From assembly GCA_035626515.1 (NCBI GenBank), contig DASPNM010000009.1:1-64000 (forward strand): a stretch of DNA of 64,000 nt, given 5' to 3'. The translations under genes were made by a program, and so were the position numbers. This DNA comes from DASPNM01 sp035626515 (GTDB taxonomy: Bacteria > Bacteroidota > Bacteroidia > Chitinophagales > Chitinophagaceae). Positions within the stretch are counted from its first letter, which is position 1, and every line of letters starts with the position of its first letter. Shown here piece after piece: positions 9,264-16,901 of the stretch. Under the pieces are notes generated by a model. That model did no database searches, was not told where the DNA came from, and saw only the letters and a list, made by a program, of their open reading frames with translations.

Positions 9264-10544
9264 TCAGGCCGTGAAGGGTAAAGATACTGCAGCACCGAGG
9301 CTTTTCAAGTCATGGAAGAATGCGGGATAGGATTTGCGCACGACTGCCGCATCGCGGATGAGAACGGGTTTAGACGCTCGCATTGCCGCTACCGCGCAGG
9401 CCATTGCGATGCGGTGATCGTTGTGCGAACTTATCGTTGCGCCTTTCAACACTCCTCCTTCAATTCGCATTTCATCCGCATAAATGCTGATGCGCGCGCC
9501 CATTTTCGCGAATTCGCTCTGCAGGCTTTCCGCCCGGTTGCTCTCCTTGTGAATGAGCCGCGAAACTCCTGCTACCGAGCTCGTTCCTTCGCAGCAGGTG
9601 GCGAGTGCCACAAGCGGAGGAAAAAGATCGGGACAATCGCTCGCATCGAATTCGAAAGCGCGCATTTCGGTAGGCTGTATACGAATTCCTTTCGCTTCGA
9701 CAGCAATCGCCGCGCCTGCATCCATCAGCACGTTAAGTATGGCGCGATCTGCCTGCTGCGACCCCAAATCAAGCCCCCGCACGAGAATCGGGCCGGCAAT
9801 CGCTCCCGCGACCAGCAGGAAGGCTCCGCCGCTCCAGTCCCCTTCCACCTGGTAGCGCGTGGTCTCCGAATGGAGTGCCGGCTGCGCACGGTCAAAAAAA
9901 TATTCCGAGTATCCTTCATTGCGCGGAACAGGCAAGCCAAATTTTCGCATCACCTCCAGCGTGAGATCTATGTATCCGACACTGCTCGGGCGAATCACCC
10001 GGATCGAACAATTTTCCGCGTTCGCTCCCCCAAATGCCAGGATCAGTCCTGTCACAAATTGCGAGCTCAGCGAGCCCTCGAGTTCGATGGATGCGGGCTG
10101 CAGGGGTCCTTTGATGCGCATCGGCAGTTTACCGCCGCGCGACTGCAGCTTCACATTCAGTTTAGGAAGAACGCGGGTAAAAATATCCATGGGCCGTTCC
10201 ATCAGGCTGCCTGCGCCGGTGATGGTCAGCTCCTGCGCGGAAAGCGCCGCAACCGGCACAAACATGCGAGCCGCCAGTCCACTCTCGCCGCAGTTTAACT
10301 CACTCGTGACCGGAAGTATGCCGCGGCTGTCAATAATCCATTCATCTCCGTCCTCGCGAATTTCCGCACCGAGGGCTTGCACAATCGAGCGCGCGGCCCG
10401 TTCGTCGCTGCTCTGTCCGGCGCCGATGATCACAGAAATGCCCCCTTTCAAGAGAGCAGCCGCCAGAGCGCGCTGCGTCAGGCTTTTCGAGGCCGGCGCC
10501 TGCACTGTTCCGCTCAGCGTTGATGGTTCGACGACAAGATTCAC
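9264..10544 (-). CDS. aroA: 3-phosphoshikimate 1-carboxyvinyltransferase (EPSP synthase)
   Basis: Joins shikimate-3-phosphate and phosphoenolpyruvate. The N-terminal PASKSLTQRALAAALL is the substrate-binding K-S motif, NCGESGLAARMF follows, and the C-terminal half has ISSHNDHRIAMACAVAA. The usual LGNAGTA block is replaced by NCGESGLAAR, as in the more divergent Bacteroidetes form. At 426 residues it is full length. Its start overlaps the aroB stop by 4 bp (ATGA type), so translation is probably coupled. Confidence 0.95.
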   Translation of the reverse strand: MNLVVEPSTLSGTVQAPASKSLTQRALAAALLKGGISVIIGAGQSSDERAARSIVQALGAEIREDGDEWIIDSRGILPVTSELNCGESGLAARMFVPVAALSAQELTITGAGSLMERPMDIFTRVLPKLNVKLQSRGGKLPMRIKGPLQPASIELEGSLSSQFVTGLILAFGGANAENCSIRVIRPSSVGYIDLTLEVMRKFGLPVPRNEGYSEYFFDRAQPALHSETTRYQVEGDWSGGAFLLVAGAIAGPILVRGLDLGSQQADRAILNVLMDAGAAIAVEAKGIRIQPTEMRAFEFDASDCPDLFPPLVALATCCEGTSSVAGVSRLIHKESNRAESLQSEFAKMGARISIYADEMRIEGGVLKGATISSHNDHRIAMACAVAAMRASKPVLIRDAAVVRKSYPAFFHDLKSLGAAVSLPFTA

Positions 10545-11560
10545 GCGACAACGGTTTTTAGGATCCGCACCAACCGTTTCACCGGAACCGGTTTGATGAC
10601 AGCCTTGCCAATTTTTTCCAATAGCACAAAGTCAATAGCGCGGCCCCGCCTCTTCTTGTCCTTTTGCAGCGCAGCTACGAGTACTTCCGGATCGAAAGAA
10701 GCGAATGCCGGAAGTCCGTAGGCCTGCAGCAGATTCACCACGCGCCCGGTTCCCCTGAATCCTGTAAGCGCTTCGGAAATATGAGAGGCGCAGGACATGC
10801 CAATAGATATCGCCTGCCCATGCGAAAGCTCAAAACGATGCTCGAGCGCATGCCCGAGGGTGTGACCAAAATTCAGCAGCTTTCTCGGTCCCGATTCAAA
10901 TTCATCCTGTTTCACCAACGCGGCCTTGAAAAGAGCGTTCCTTTCGATCAACGTTTCCAGTTCCCTGCCGCGGAAACTTTCAGGTCCGCCGGATTCCAGC
11001 AGGCGGAAAAGCCGGGAGTTTGCAATGCATGCATGCTTGATGATTTCGGCGAAGCCATTTCTCCACTCAGCCTCCGGAAGTGTCGCCAGGAAATCTACAT
11101 CGTATAAGATGAACGCGGGCTGTCGAATGGTGCCGACCAGGTTCTTATAATCGTTCACGTTCACCCCATTCTTCCCGCCTACTGCGGCGTCCACCATCCC
11201 GAGCAGCGTGGTTGGAACAAATCCGGTGCGAACTCCGCGCAGGTATATTGATCCAACGTAGCCGGTGAGGTCGGTCACGACACCCCCTCCCACACCCACC
11301 AGGGTGCAATACCGGTCGGCTTCCATAAGCAGCAGCTGCCCGATGACCGCATCGGCAGTCGCCTGCGCTTTGTATTTCTCTCCCGATTTCAGTATAATAC
11401 AATTCCAGCCGGTGAACTTTCTAGGGTGCAAACGAAATACGTGTTCGTCCGTAATGATCACCGACCGCCGCAGGTCGGCCAGCTTTTTCAGGTCTGAAAA
11501 CCTGCCGCGAAAGCAGCAGTCTGTGGAAGCATGCGAAAAACGGATCGTTTTTTTCTGCAT
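10541..11560 (-). CDS. aroB: 3-dehydroquinate synthase
   Basis: Second step of the shikimate pathway, NAD- and metal-dependent. Visible motifs are GVGGGVVTDLTGYVGSIYLRG near residue 89 (NAD binding), PTTLLGMVDAAVGGKNGVN near 117, and the metal ligand region LNFGHTLGHALEHRF near 230. The length of 339 is normal. It sits between aroGH (9-bp gap) and aroA (4-bp overlap) and belongs to the attenuator-controlled operon. Confidence 0.96.
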   Translation of the reverse strand: MQKKTIRFSHASTDCCFRGRFSDLKKLADLRRSVIITDEHVFRLHPRKFTGWNCIILKSGEKYKAQATADAVIGQLLLMEADRYCTLVGVGGGVVTDLTGYVGSIYLRGVRTGFVPTTLLGMVDAAVGGKNGVNVNDYKNLVGTIRQPAFILYDVDFLATLPEAEWRNGFAEIIKHACIANSRLFRLLESGGPESFRGRELETLIERNALFKAALVKQDEFESGPRKLLNFGHTLGHALEHRFELSHGQAISIGMSCASHISEALTGFRGTGRVVNLLQAYGLPAFASFDPEVLVAALQKDKKRRGRAIDFVLLEKIGKAVIKPVPVKRLVRILKTVVA

Positions 11561-11569
11561 GGCGATGGC

Positions 11570-12658
11570 TTATCGGTCCATGATCTTTTTCTGGTGACTG
11601 ATGCTCTCCATGTGAACAGCGTCGAAGTACCGCGTAATAAACTCGCGGCTTAAACCGATCTGTTCTCCCTTGTGCACCGCCCGCTGAATGATCTCGTTCC
11701 AACGGTTGGTTTGCAAAATGGTGATGTTGTTTTCACGTTTATATTCCCCGATCCGGTCCGCTATCTTCATTCTTTGGCCCAGCAACTCGATCAGCTCGTC
11801 ATCCAGCTGGTTGATTTTTTGCCGCAGTTTTTCGAGCGCCATGTGGTAGGCTTCCGAATTGACATCCTCGCGCCTCCAGGTGATCGAAGCGAACAGCTCC
11901 TGCACGCGCTGAGGCGTTACCTGCTGCCTCGCATCGCTCCAGGCGTTGTCCGGATCAATGTGGCTCTCGATCATCAAACCGTCGAAGTCCAGGTCGATCG
12001 CCTTTTGCGCAACCTGCAGCAGAATATCGCGGCGACCGCAAATGTGCGAAGGATCGCTGATCATTAGGATGTCCGGATAGCGAACCTTCATCTCAACCGC
12101 GAGATGCCACATCGGCGCGTTGCGGTACTCTGCATTTCCGTACGATGAAAAACCTCGATGTACCAGGCCCAGGTCGTTCACCCCGGCCTTTGCGATGCGT
12201 TCGAGGGCGCCGGTCCAGAGCTCCAGGTCGGGATTGATCGGATTTTTTATGAGAACAGGGATCTTCACACCTTTCAGCGCTTCGGCCACTTCCTGCACGC
12301 TGAATGGGTTCACCGTAGTTCGGGCTCCGATCCAGATTACATCCACGTCGTATTCGAGAGCGAGCTCCACCTGCTGCGCCGTGGCTACTTCGATCGTTAC
12401 CGGCAAACCCGTGAGCTTGCGTGCAGCCTGAAGCCAGGGGAGGCCGATGCGGCCCACTCCCTCAAAACTTCCCGGCCGCGTGCGCGGTTTCCAGATACCG
12501 GCGCGCAGCATATCCACCACCCCCGTGGCGGCGAGATGGGTGGCTGTTTCGATCAGCTGTGTCTCCGTTTCTGCGCTGCAGGGACCACTGATGATGAGCG
12601 GCCGCTTTTCCCAGGCCGACCGCAATTGTTCCTTCACCGTTCGTTCACTCGTTTGCAT
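11570..12658 (-). CDS. aroGH: Bifunctional DAHP synthase / chorismate mutase
   Basis: The N-terminal part (about residues 1-265) is a DAHP synthase of the AroF/KdsA-like type: IISGPCSAETE, GIWKPRTRPGSFEG, VIWIGARTT, DPSHICG and GLMIESHIDP. The C-terminal part (about 270-362) is an AroQ chorismate mutase: LRQKINQLDDELIELLGQRMKIADRIGEYK and a conserved tail. One protein thus opens the pathway and also commits chorismate to Phe/Tyr; in relatives the mutase domain gives feedback control. It follows tyrA in the operon with a 28-bp gap. The symbol describes the fusion. Confidence 0.95.
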   Translation of the reverse strand: MQTSERTVKEQLRSAWEKRPLIISGPCSAETETQLIETATHLAATGVVDMLRAGIWKPRTRPGSFEGVGRIGLPWLQAARKLTGLPVTIEVATAQQVELALEYDVDVIWIGARTTVNPFSVQEVAEALKGVKIPVLIKNPINPDLELWTGALERIAKAGVNDLGLVHRGFSSYGNAEYRNAPMWHLAVEMKVRYPDILMISDPSHICGRRDILLQVAQKAIDLDFDGLMIESHIDPDNAWSDARQQVTPQRVQELFASITWRREDVNSEAYHMALEKLRQKINQLDDELIELLGQRMKIADRIGEYKRENNITILQTNRWNEIIQRAVHKGEQIGLSREFITRYFDAVHMESISHQKKIMDR

Positions 12659-12686
12659 GGTACAAAGTTAGATTTAAATGAATGGG

Positions 12687-13535
12687 CTACCCGAGAATCC
12701 TCCGGATGCCGTTCGCGTTTTGGATCAGTTCTTCCAGGTACCCCCAGTTTTCTTTTTCCAGGCTGCTCCTGAATTTTTTCAGCTGCGAAATATGTTCGTT
12801 CAGAACGTCCAGCACATTCTCGCGGTTCTGCCGGAAAATAGGCACCCACATCGCGGGATGGCTTTTCGCAAGGCGGACCGTGCTTTCAAACCCCGAGCTC
12901 GCCATTTCGAAAATGGTATTTTCCTCTTTCTCTTTTTCCAGCACCGTGTTTGCCAGTGCGAAAGACGTGATGTGGGAGATGTGGCTTACATATGCAGCGT
13001 GCAAATCATGGGCGACCGCTTCCATTTCGAGAATGTGCATGCCAATTTTGCGAAACATAAGTCGCGTCCAGTCGACCGCGTCGGCGTCGCTGTCGGCGGT
13101 ATTGCAAAGGATCAGCGCCTTGTTTTCAAAGGCTGTTCGCACTGCGGCGGCGGGCCCGCTGTATTCGGTTCCCCACATCGGGTGGGCAGCTACATACCTG
13201 CCGCGCCTCGGGTGGTTGGCCACGGTCCTCACAATTTCTCCTTTTGTCGAACCAAGGTCAATCACAATCTGCCGGTTCACGCGGTCGAGCACTCGCGGAA
13301 GCAACTCGGCAATCACGTTCACGGGTACGGAAAGAACGACGACATCCGCGTCTGCTACCGCCTCCTCCAGGGGCACGACGCGGTCAACAAGTTCCATTTC
13401 CTCCGCGATACGCGCGTGGGCGGGGTTCGTGTCCACTCCGGTCAGAACCGAGGCAAGCTTCTTTTCATGGAGCCGGAGCGCGAGCGAGCCACCCATGAGG
13501 CCCAGTCCGATAATGGCGATGTTTTTCTTTTCCAT
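12687..13535 (-). CDS. tyrA: Prephenate dehydrogenase
   Basis: Oxidises prephenate to 4-hydroxyphenylpyruvate for tyrosine. A Rossmann GLGLMGGSLALRL motif begins near residue 10, followed by DLGSTKGEIV and AAHPMWGTEYSGP (substrate-binding H of the dehydrogenase). No ACT or mutase domain is attached (282 residues); the mutase is on the next gene. It is the first gene of the operon, and its ATG lies only 3 bp after the T tract of a strong terminator hairpin, so expression depends on read-through of an upstream attenuator. No pheA gene is present in the window. Confidence 0.95.
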   Translation of the reverse strand: MEKKNIAIIGLGLMGGSLALRLHEKKLASVLTGVDTNPAHARIAEEMELVDRVVPLEEAVADADVVVLSVPVNVIAELLPRVLDRVNRQIVIDLGSTKGEIVRTVANHPRRGRYVAAHPMWGTEYSGPAAAVRTAFENKALILCNTADSDADAVDWTRLMFRKIGMHILEMEAVAHDLHAAYVSHISHITSFALANTVLEKEKEENTIFEMASSGFESTVRLAKSHPAMWVPIFRQNRENVLDVLNEHISQLKKFRSSLEKENWGYLEELIQNANGIRRILG

Positions 13536-13538
13536 AAT

Positions 13539-13567
13539 AAAAAAATCCCCCGGAATGGCCGGGGGAT
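13539..13567 (-). terminator. Attenuator terminator before tyrA
   Basis: On the minus strand ATCCCCCGG, loop CCATT, CCGGGGGAT is a 9-bp hairpin directly followed by seven T residues, and then by the tyrA start codon. It lies downstream of an aromatic-rich leader peptide. The 5' arm can also pair with GCCGGGGAT inside the leader (13609-13617), giving the mutually exclusive structure expected of transcription attenuation. Confidence 0.88.
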
Positions 13568-13588
13568 GTAGAAAAAGTTACGATTGTT

Positions 13589-13672
13589 TTACCTGGACAT
13601 GCAAAACGATCCCCGGCTCTCTCGGCAGAGATAATAATACCGATACCAGAAACTCGTTCTCAGACTGTCCAT
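13589..13672 (-). CDS. Aromatic amino acid leader peptide (27 aa)
   Basis: A short frame on the minus strand starts with ATG at 13672, four nt after a perfect promoter -7 element, and ends at a TAA at 13589. Residues 8-14 read FWYRYYY: Phe, Trp and four Tyr within seven codons, as expected of an attenuator sensor for charged aromatic tRNAs. The segment GCCGGGGAT, 11 nt beyond the last Tyr codon plus four codons, can pair with the 5' arm of the terminator before tyrA. A ribosome stalled on the Tyr codons would leave it free; one that reads on would disrupt it. The peptide itself probably has no other function. Confidence 0.85.
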   Translation of the reverse strand: MDSLRTSFWYRYYYLCRESRGSFCMSR

Positions 13673-13676
13673 ACTG

Positions 13677-13706
13677 CAAATATAAGCTTCACCGCTTATC
13701 ATGCAA
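13677..13706 (-). promoter_or_regulatory. Promoter of the aromatic operon leader
   Basis: TTG at 13704-13706, a 19-nt spacer, and TATATTTG at 13677-13684 (minus strand) match the Bacteroidetes consensus TTG-N19-TAnnTTTG exactly. Transcription should begin 3-5 nt later, at or next to the leader peptide ATG. Confidence 0.85.
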
Positions 13707-13708
13707 GC

Positions 13709-13738
13709 AAAAAAAAGCGATCTATGGACATAGACCGC
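13709..13738 (-). terminator. Terminator of the small lipoprotein gene
   Basis: On the minus strand GCGGTCTATG / CATAGATCGC form a 9-10-bp stem with one G-U pair and a very short loop, followed by eight T residues. It ends the lipoprotein transcript immediately before the aromatic operon promoter. Confidence 0.85.
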
Positions 13739-13768
13739 CTCTAACGATTGCTTGCCATATAAAAACTC

Positions 13769-13942
13769 TTAGGGCCTGGTAGTATCACCAGTTACCGTGG
13801 TATCGACATTCACCGTCGTATCAGGTGTGGGTGTCGGAGTCGGCTGAACCGTGGTGGTGTCTTTGTCGGTTTTCTTCTCCGACTTGTTGTTGCAGGCTAC
13901 TGCAAATCCGGCGATCGCGAATACTAACAAAAGCTTTTTCAT
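13769..13942 (-). CDS. Small Thr/Pro-rich lipoprotein (57 aa)
   Basis: The ATG at 13942 begins MKKLLLVFAIAGFAVACNNK, a signal peptide with lipobox AVAC (cysteine 17). The mature part is hydrophilic and low in complexity: SEKKTDKDTTT, a PTPTPTP run and repeated DTT units. It is clearly related to the lipoprotein at 32778-32933: both share ACNNKSEKKTDKDTTT. A terminator follows at 13709-13738. The function is unknown; the acidic threonine-rich tail suggests a spacer or surface-exposed chain. Confidence 0.75.
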   Translation of the reverse strand: MKKLLLVFAIAGFAVACNNKSEKKTDKDTTTVQPTPTPTPDTTVNVDTTVTGDTTRP

Positions 13943-14084
13943 TGTTTGCGATTTTTTAATGTTTGGTTTATAAGATTACTACGTTAATACGCGTATTTGA
14001 AAAAGGTAACCCCGGCTTTTAAATATTTTTTTCACCTTAGCACCGGGTTACTATTTTTAAAAAAACGTATTAAATACCGGGATT

Positions 14085-14657
14085 GTGAAAGCCGAGAGCA
14101 GCGAACTGGCCCTGCTGAAAGGATTTGCCCACAGAGACAGGAAAGCGGTTGAGACCATATATAAGGACAATTTCAACCTGGTTCAGTCGCTGATAATCAA
14201 CAACAATGGCTCAGTTGATGATGCGAAGGACGTTTTCCAGGAGGCCCTGATAGTTCTTTATGAGAAGCTTTGTACCGGCCGCTTTGAGCTGAATTGCCAG
14301 GTGCGCACTTACCTCTATTCCGTGAGCCGACGGATCTGGCTGAAGAGGCTGCAGCAGGCAAACCGGTTTTCTTCGGGCACCGAGCACCTCGAAACTGTGC
14401 GCGTGGACGACGACATCCAGGATCACGAGCGGCGCAACGCAGAGTTTGAAATGATGGACCGGGCGATCGGAAACCTCGGCGAGCCGTGCAAGAGTTTGCT
14501 CGAAGCCTATTATCTGCAGAAGCGAAGCATGCAGGAGATTGCAGCGAATTTCGGGTACACAAACGCCGACAATGCAAAGAACCAGAAGTACAAGTGTTTG
14601 ATGAGATTGAAGAAAATATTTTTTAGCCACTACAAAAACGGAAACGGTGATGGATGA
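14085..14657 (+). CDS. ECF-type sigma-70 family RNA polymerase sigma factor
   Basis: A 190-residue sigma factor with region 2 (DAKDVFQEALIVLYEKL near residues 45-61, then VRTYLYSVSRRIWLKRL) and region 4 (CKSLLEAYYLQKRSMQEIAANFGYTNADNAKNQKYKCLMRLKK reads as a helix-turn-helix, split here by description only). No extra domains are present. The start is a GTG at 14085. Its last 8 bp overlap the next gene, a membrane protein with an anti-sigma-like cytoplasmic part, so the two form a sigma / anti-sigma pair. Target promoters are unknown. Confidence 0.88.
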   Translation: MKAESSELALLKGFAHRDRKAVETIYKDNFNLVQSLIINNNGSVDDAKDVFQEALIVLYEKLCTGRFELNCQVRTYLYSVSRRIWLKRLQQANRFSSGTEHLETVRVDDDIQDHERRNAEFEMMDRAIGNLGEPCKSLLEAYYLQKRSMQEIAANFGYTNADNAKNQKYKCLMRLKKIFFSHYKNGNGDG

Positions 14658-15759
14658 AATGAAGCTTTTGGATGCGGTGGAACGATACATCCGGGGACAG
14701 ATGAACCCGGAAGAGCGGCTTTATTTCGAAAACCTCCGCAAGACGAGTCCCGAGGTTGACCAGCTCGTGGTGGAACACACGCTGTTTCTCCAGCAAATCA
14801 ATCGCTACGGAGAAAGAAAGAATCTACGCGACCTGATGCAGCAGGTGCACACGGACCTTGCCGAACAGGGAAAGATCAGTTCGCCGAAGCTGAAAGGAAG
14901 CGCGAAATTTGTGTACCTATGGCGGCGTTACAAGCGCGTGGTAGCCATTGCAGCCTGTATCGCGGGACTTACCGCGGTGGGCATTACGGCGCTTGTCATT
15001 TCCCTTGCCCCGCGGCCGCACGATCCGAAGCTCGCCAGCCTGGAGTACCTGGTAGACGAGATGCGTCGCGACCAGGTGGCTATCAATGAACGCATCGACA
15101 GCATCGACAAAGTGAACCAGGCCATCAACTTCCCCGTTCGCTACAACGGAACCGGATTCCTGATTGATCCGAGCGGCCTGATGATCACCAACGCACACGT
15201 GGTGAAGAATTCCAAGCGAATTTTTGTTCAGAACAACCGCGGCGACAAATTCAGTGCCTTTGTGGTGAAACTGGACGTTCCCAAAGACGTGGCCGTAATC
15301 CGGATCGATGACCCGAAATTCAAACCCTTCACTTCGTTGCCGTACGGGATCCGCAAGACAAGTACCGACATCGCTGAGCCTGTATTCACGCTGGGCTTCC
15401 CGAGAGATGAGATCGTCTACGGCGAAGGCTACCTCAGCGCGCGGAGCGGTATTGATGGCGATACACTGAGCTGCCAGATAGCAGTTCCCGCAAACCCCGG
15501 CAACAGTGGCGGCCCCGTCTTTAATAACAATGGAGAAGTGATCGGCGTCCTAAGCAGCAGGCAGCGGGAAGTGGAAGGGGCGGTATTCGCGGTGCAGTCG
15601 AAATACATTTACCGGGTGATTGAAGAGATCCGCAAAAACAATTCGCTGTACAGCCACGTAAAGATCTCCTCCCGCAGCAACCTCGCCGGCCTCAGCCGTA
15701 CGCAACAGGCGCAGCGGATCCAGAATTACGTATTTATGGTGAAGGGATCAGGCCCATAA
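14650..15759 (+). CDS. Membrane-anchored trypsin-like protease with anti-sigma-like N-terminus
   Basis: About residues 1-95 are cytoplasmic and resemble the start of Bacteroidetes anti-sigma factors (LLDAVERYIRGQMNPEERLY, then EVDQLVVEHTLFLQQI). One membrane helix follows near residues 96-120, a short coiled-coil-like stretch, then an S1-type protease domain outside the cytoplasm with a complete triad: TNAHVV (H184), PKDVAVI (D214) and PGNSGGP (S287). There is no PDZ domain. A GTG three bases earlier is an alternative start. The overlap with the sigma gene and the topology suggest that the outer protease senses or transmits stress to the inner sigma-binding part; this is inferred from layout. 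Confidence 0.82.
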   Translation: MDEMKLLDAVERYIRGQMNPEERLYFENLRKTSPEVDQLVVEHTLFLQQINRYGERKNLRDLMQQVHTDLAEQGKISSPKLKGSAKFVYLWRRYKRVVAIAACIAGLTAVGITALVISLAPRPHDPKLASLEYLVDEMRRDQVAINERIDSIDKVNQAINFPVRYNGTGFLIDPSGLMITNAHVVKNSKRIFVQNNRGDKFSAFVVKLDVPKDVAVIRIDDPKFKPFTSLPYGIRKTSTDIAEPVFTLGFPRDEIVYGEGYLSARSGIDGDTLSCQIAVPANPGNSGGPVFNNNGEVIGVLSSRQREVEGAVFAVQSKYIYRVIEEIRKNNSLYSHVKISSRSNLAGLSRTQQAQRIQNYVFMVKGSGP

Positions 15760-16647
15760 ATTTTCCGGGTACTCTCCTTCCCCGACCAGTTGTTGCAATC
15801 GCGCCCGCACCTGCGGCGCATCTTCCTTATAGGTCACGCCGAACCATTGCGAAGATGTTGGTATCAGCTTTATCTTTCCTTGTCTTTCGTTGATGAACCG
15901 GTCGGCGGCAATAGGGATGAAGAATTCGGCCTTGGGATCGGTCCCGCGCTCGCTAAGGAATTTCTGAAAACTTTTCTCAATAAACCCGAAGACATCCTGG
16001 TGAAAGCACCAGAAATTCATGGACACCTTCGTCCCGGACGGCAGGTCCCGCTTTTCCTCGCCTTCCTGGTACACCACCTTTCCGTTTTCCCGGAAAATCT
16101 TTGTGCGCTCGTTGATCGCCACGAGGAAATTGTTTTCGTCCACCCGGCATACCCCCCGGCTCACGGATCCATGTTCCGAAAGAGTTTTTTCCAGCTCGTA
16201 GCCGATCAGTGCGAACAGGTCTGGGGTGCATTCCCCGGATAAAAAATCCTTTGCTTTCCGGAAAGCATCCCGGCCGTAAAAATCGTCGGCATTGATCACC
16301 GCGAACGGTTCCTGAACAGCCTCCCGTGCTGCCAGCACAGCGTGCGCCGTACCCCATGGCTTCGTGCGCTCCGGCGGGGCTGCAAATCCTTGGGTATAGC
16401 TGTCCAGTTCCTGGTTCACGTATTCCGTACCGATTTTCCCTTCCAGCCGCGGCTGGAACATTTCCTGGAAATCCCCGGCGAATTCGCGGCGGATGATAAA
16501 TACTACTTTCCCAAAGCCGGCATGGCGCGCGTCGTAAATCGAATAGTCCATGATCGTTTCGCCATGCGGACCAAACCCCTCTACCTGTTTCATGCTCCCA
16601 TAACGGGAAGCCATCCCTGCGGCGAGTACTACGAGCGTTGGTGCCAT
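15748..16647 (-). CDS. Sugar-phosphate nucleotidyltransferase-like protein
   Basis: An NTP-transferase of the GlmU/RmlA fold. The N-terminal PTLVVLAAGMASRYGSMKQ is the nucleotide-binding loop, with INADDFYG near residue 105 as the metal-binding aspartate region. I place the start at 16647 because the frame upstream of it is unlike the family and because a -7 element (TACATTTG, 16667-16674) lies between. The sugar substrate is not evident; relatives are annotated only as nucleotidyltransferases. The 3' end overlaps the convergent protease gene by 12 bp. Confidence 0.82.
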   Translation of the reverse strand: MAPTLVVLAAGMASRYGSMKQVEGFGPHGETIMDYSIYDARHAGFGKVVFIIRREFAGDFQEMFQPRLEGKIGTEYVNQELDSYTQGFAAPPERTKPWGTAHAVLAAREAVQEPFAVINADDFYGRDAFRKAKDFLSGECTPDLFALIGYELEKTLSEHGSVSRGVCRVDENNFLVAINERTKIFRENGKVVYQEGEEKRDLPSGTKVSMNFWCFHQDVFGFIEKSFQKFLSERGTDPKAEFFIPIAADRFINERQGKIKLIPTSSQWFGVTYKEDAPQVRARLQQLVGEGEYPENLWA

Positions 16648-16666
16648 AAGCTGAAAAATCGAGGTC

Positions 16667-16674
16667 CAAATGTA
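16667..16674 (-). promoter_or_regulatory. -7 element for the nucleotidyltransferase gene
   Basis: TACATTTG on the minus strand fits TAnnTTTG and lies 19 bp before the ATG at 16647. It decides against the longer frame that begins at 16746. Confidence 0.5.
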
Positions 16675-16862
16675 AACCAATTTGATGCCGGGCATTGCGA
16701 AAGTAAAAATATGATGAAGGTTCAGCCGGTAGTGCTTTTTTCGCAACCCATAGCTTTCTTACCGAAACGGAAAAGATGTGGAAGTTTTTGTACTCACCCC
16801 GCTCAGCAACGGGGGGGTAAAAACAGAACGTTAATCTTTCCCACAAGCTGCCCTGCCTGCGC

Positions 16863-16870
16863 TATATTTG
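16863..16870 (+). promoter_or_regulatory. -7 element for the secreted protein at 16902
   Basis: TATATTTG matches the consensus and lies 31 bp before the ATG. No TTG is found at 19-21 bp upstream. The 250-bp gap between this gene and the nucleotidyltransferase holds only the two divergent promoter regions and a run of seven G at 16811-16817. Confidence 0.5.
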
Positions 16871-16901
16871 TTTTCGTATCGGATCCAATATTTCAGCGTG
16901 C

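Noticed and set aside
9312..10298. 328-codon frame on plus
   Set aside because: Antisense shadow of aroA.
12682..13782. 366-codon frame on plus
   Set aside because: Antisense to tyrA and to the attenuator region; low-complexity serine-rich translation.
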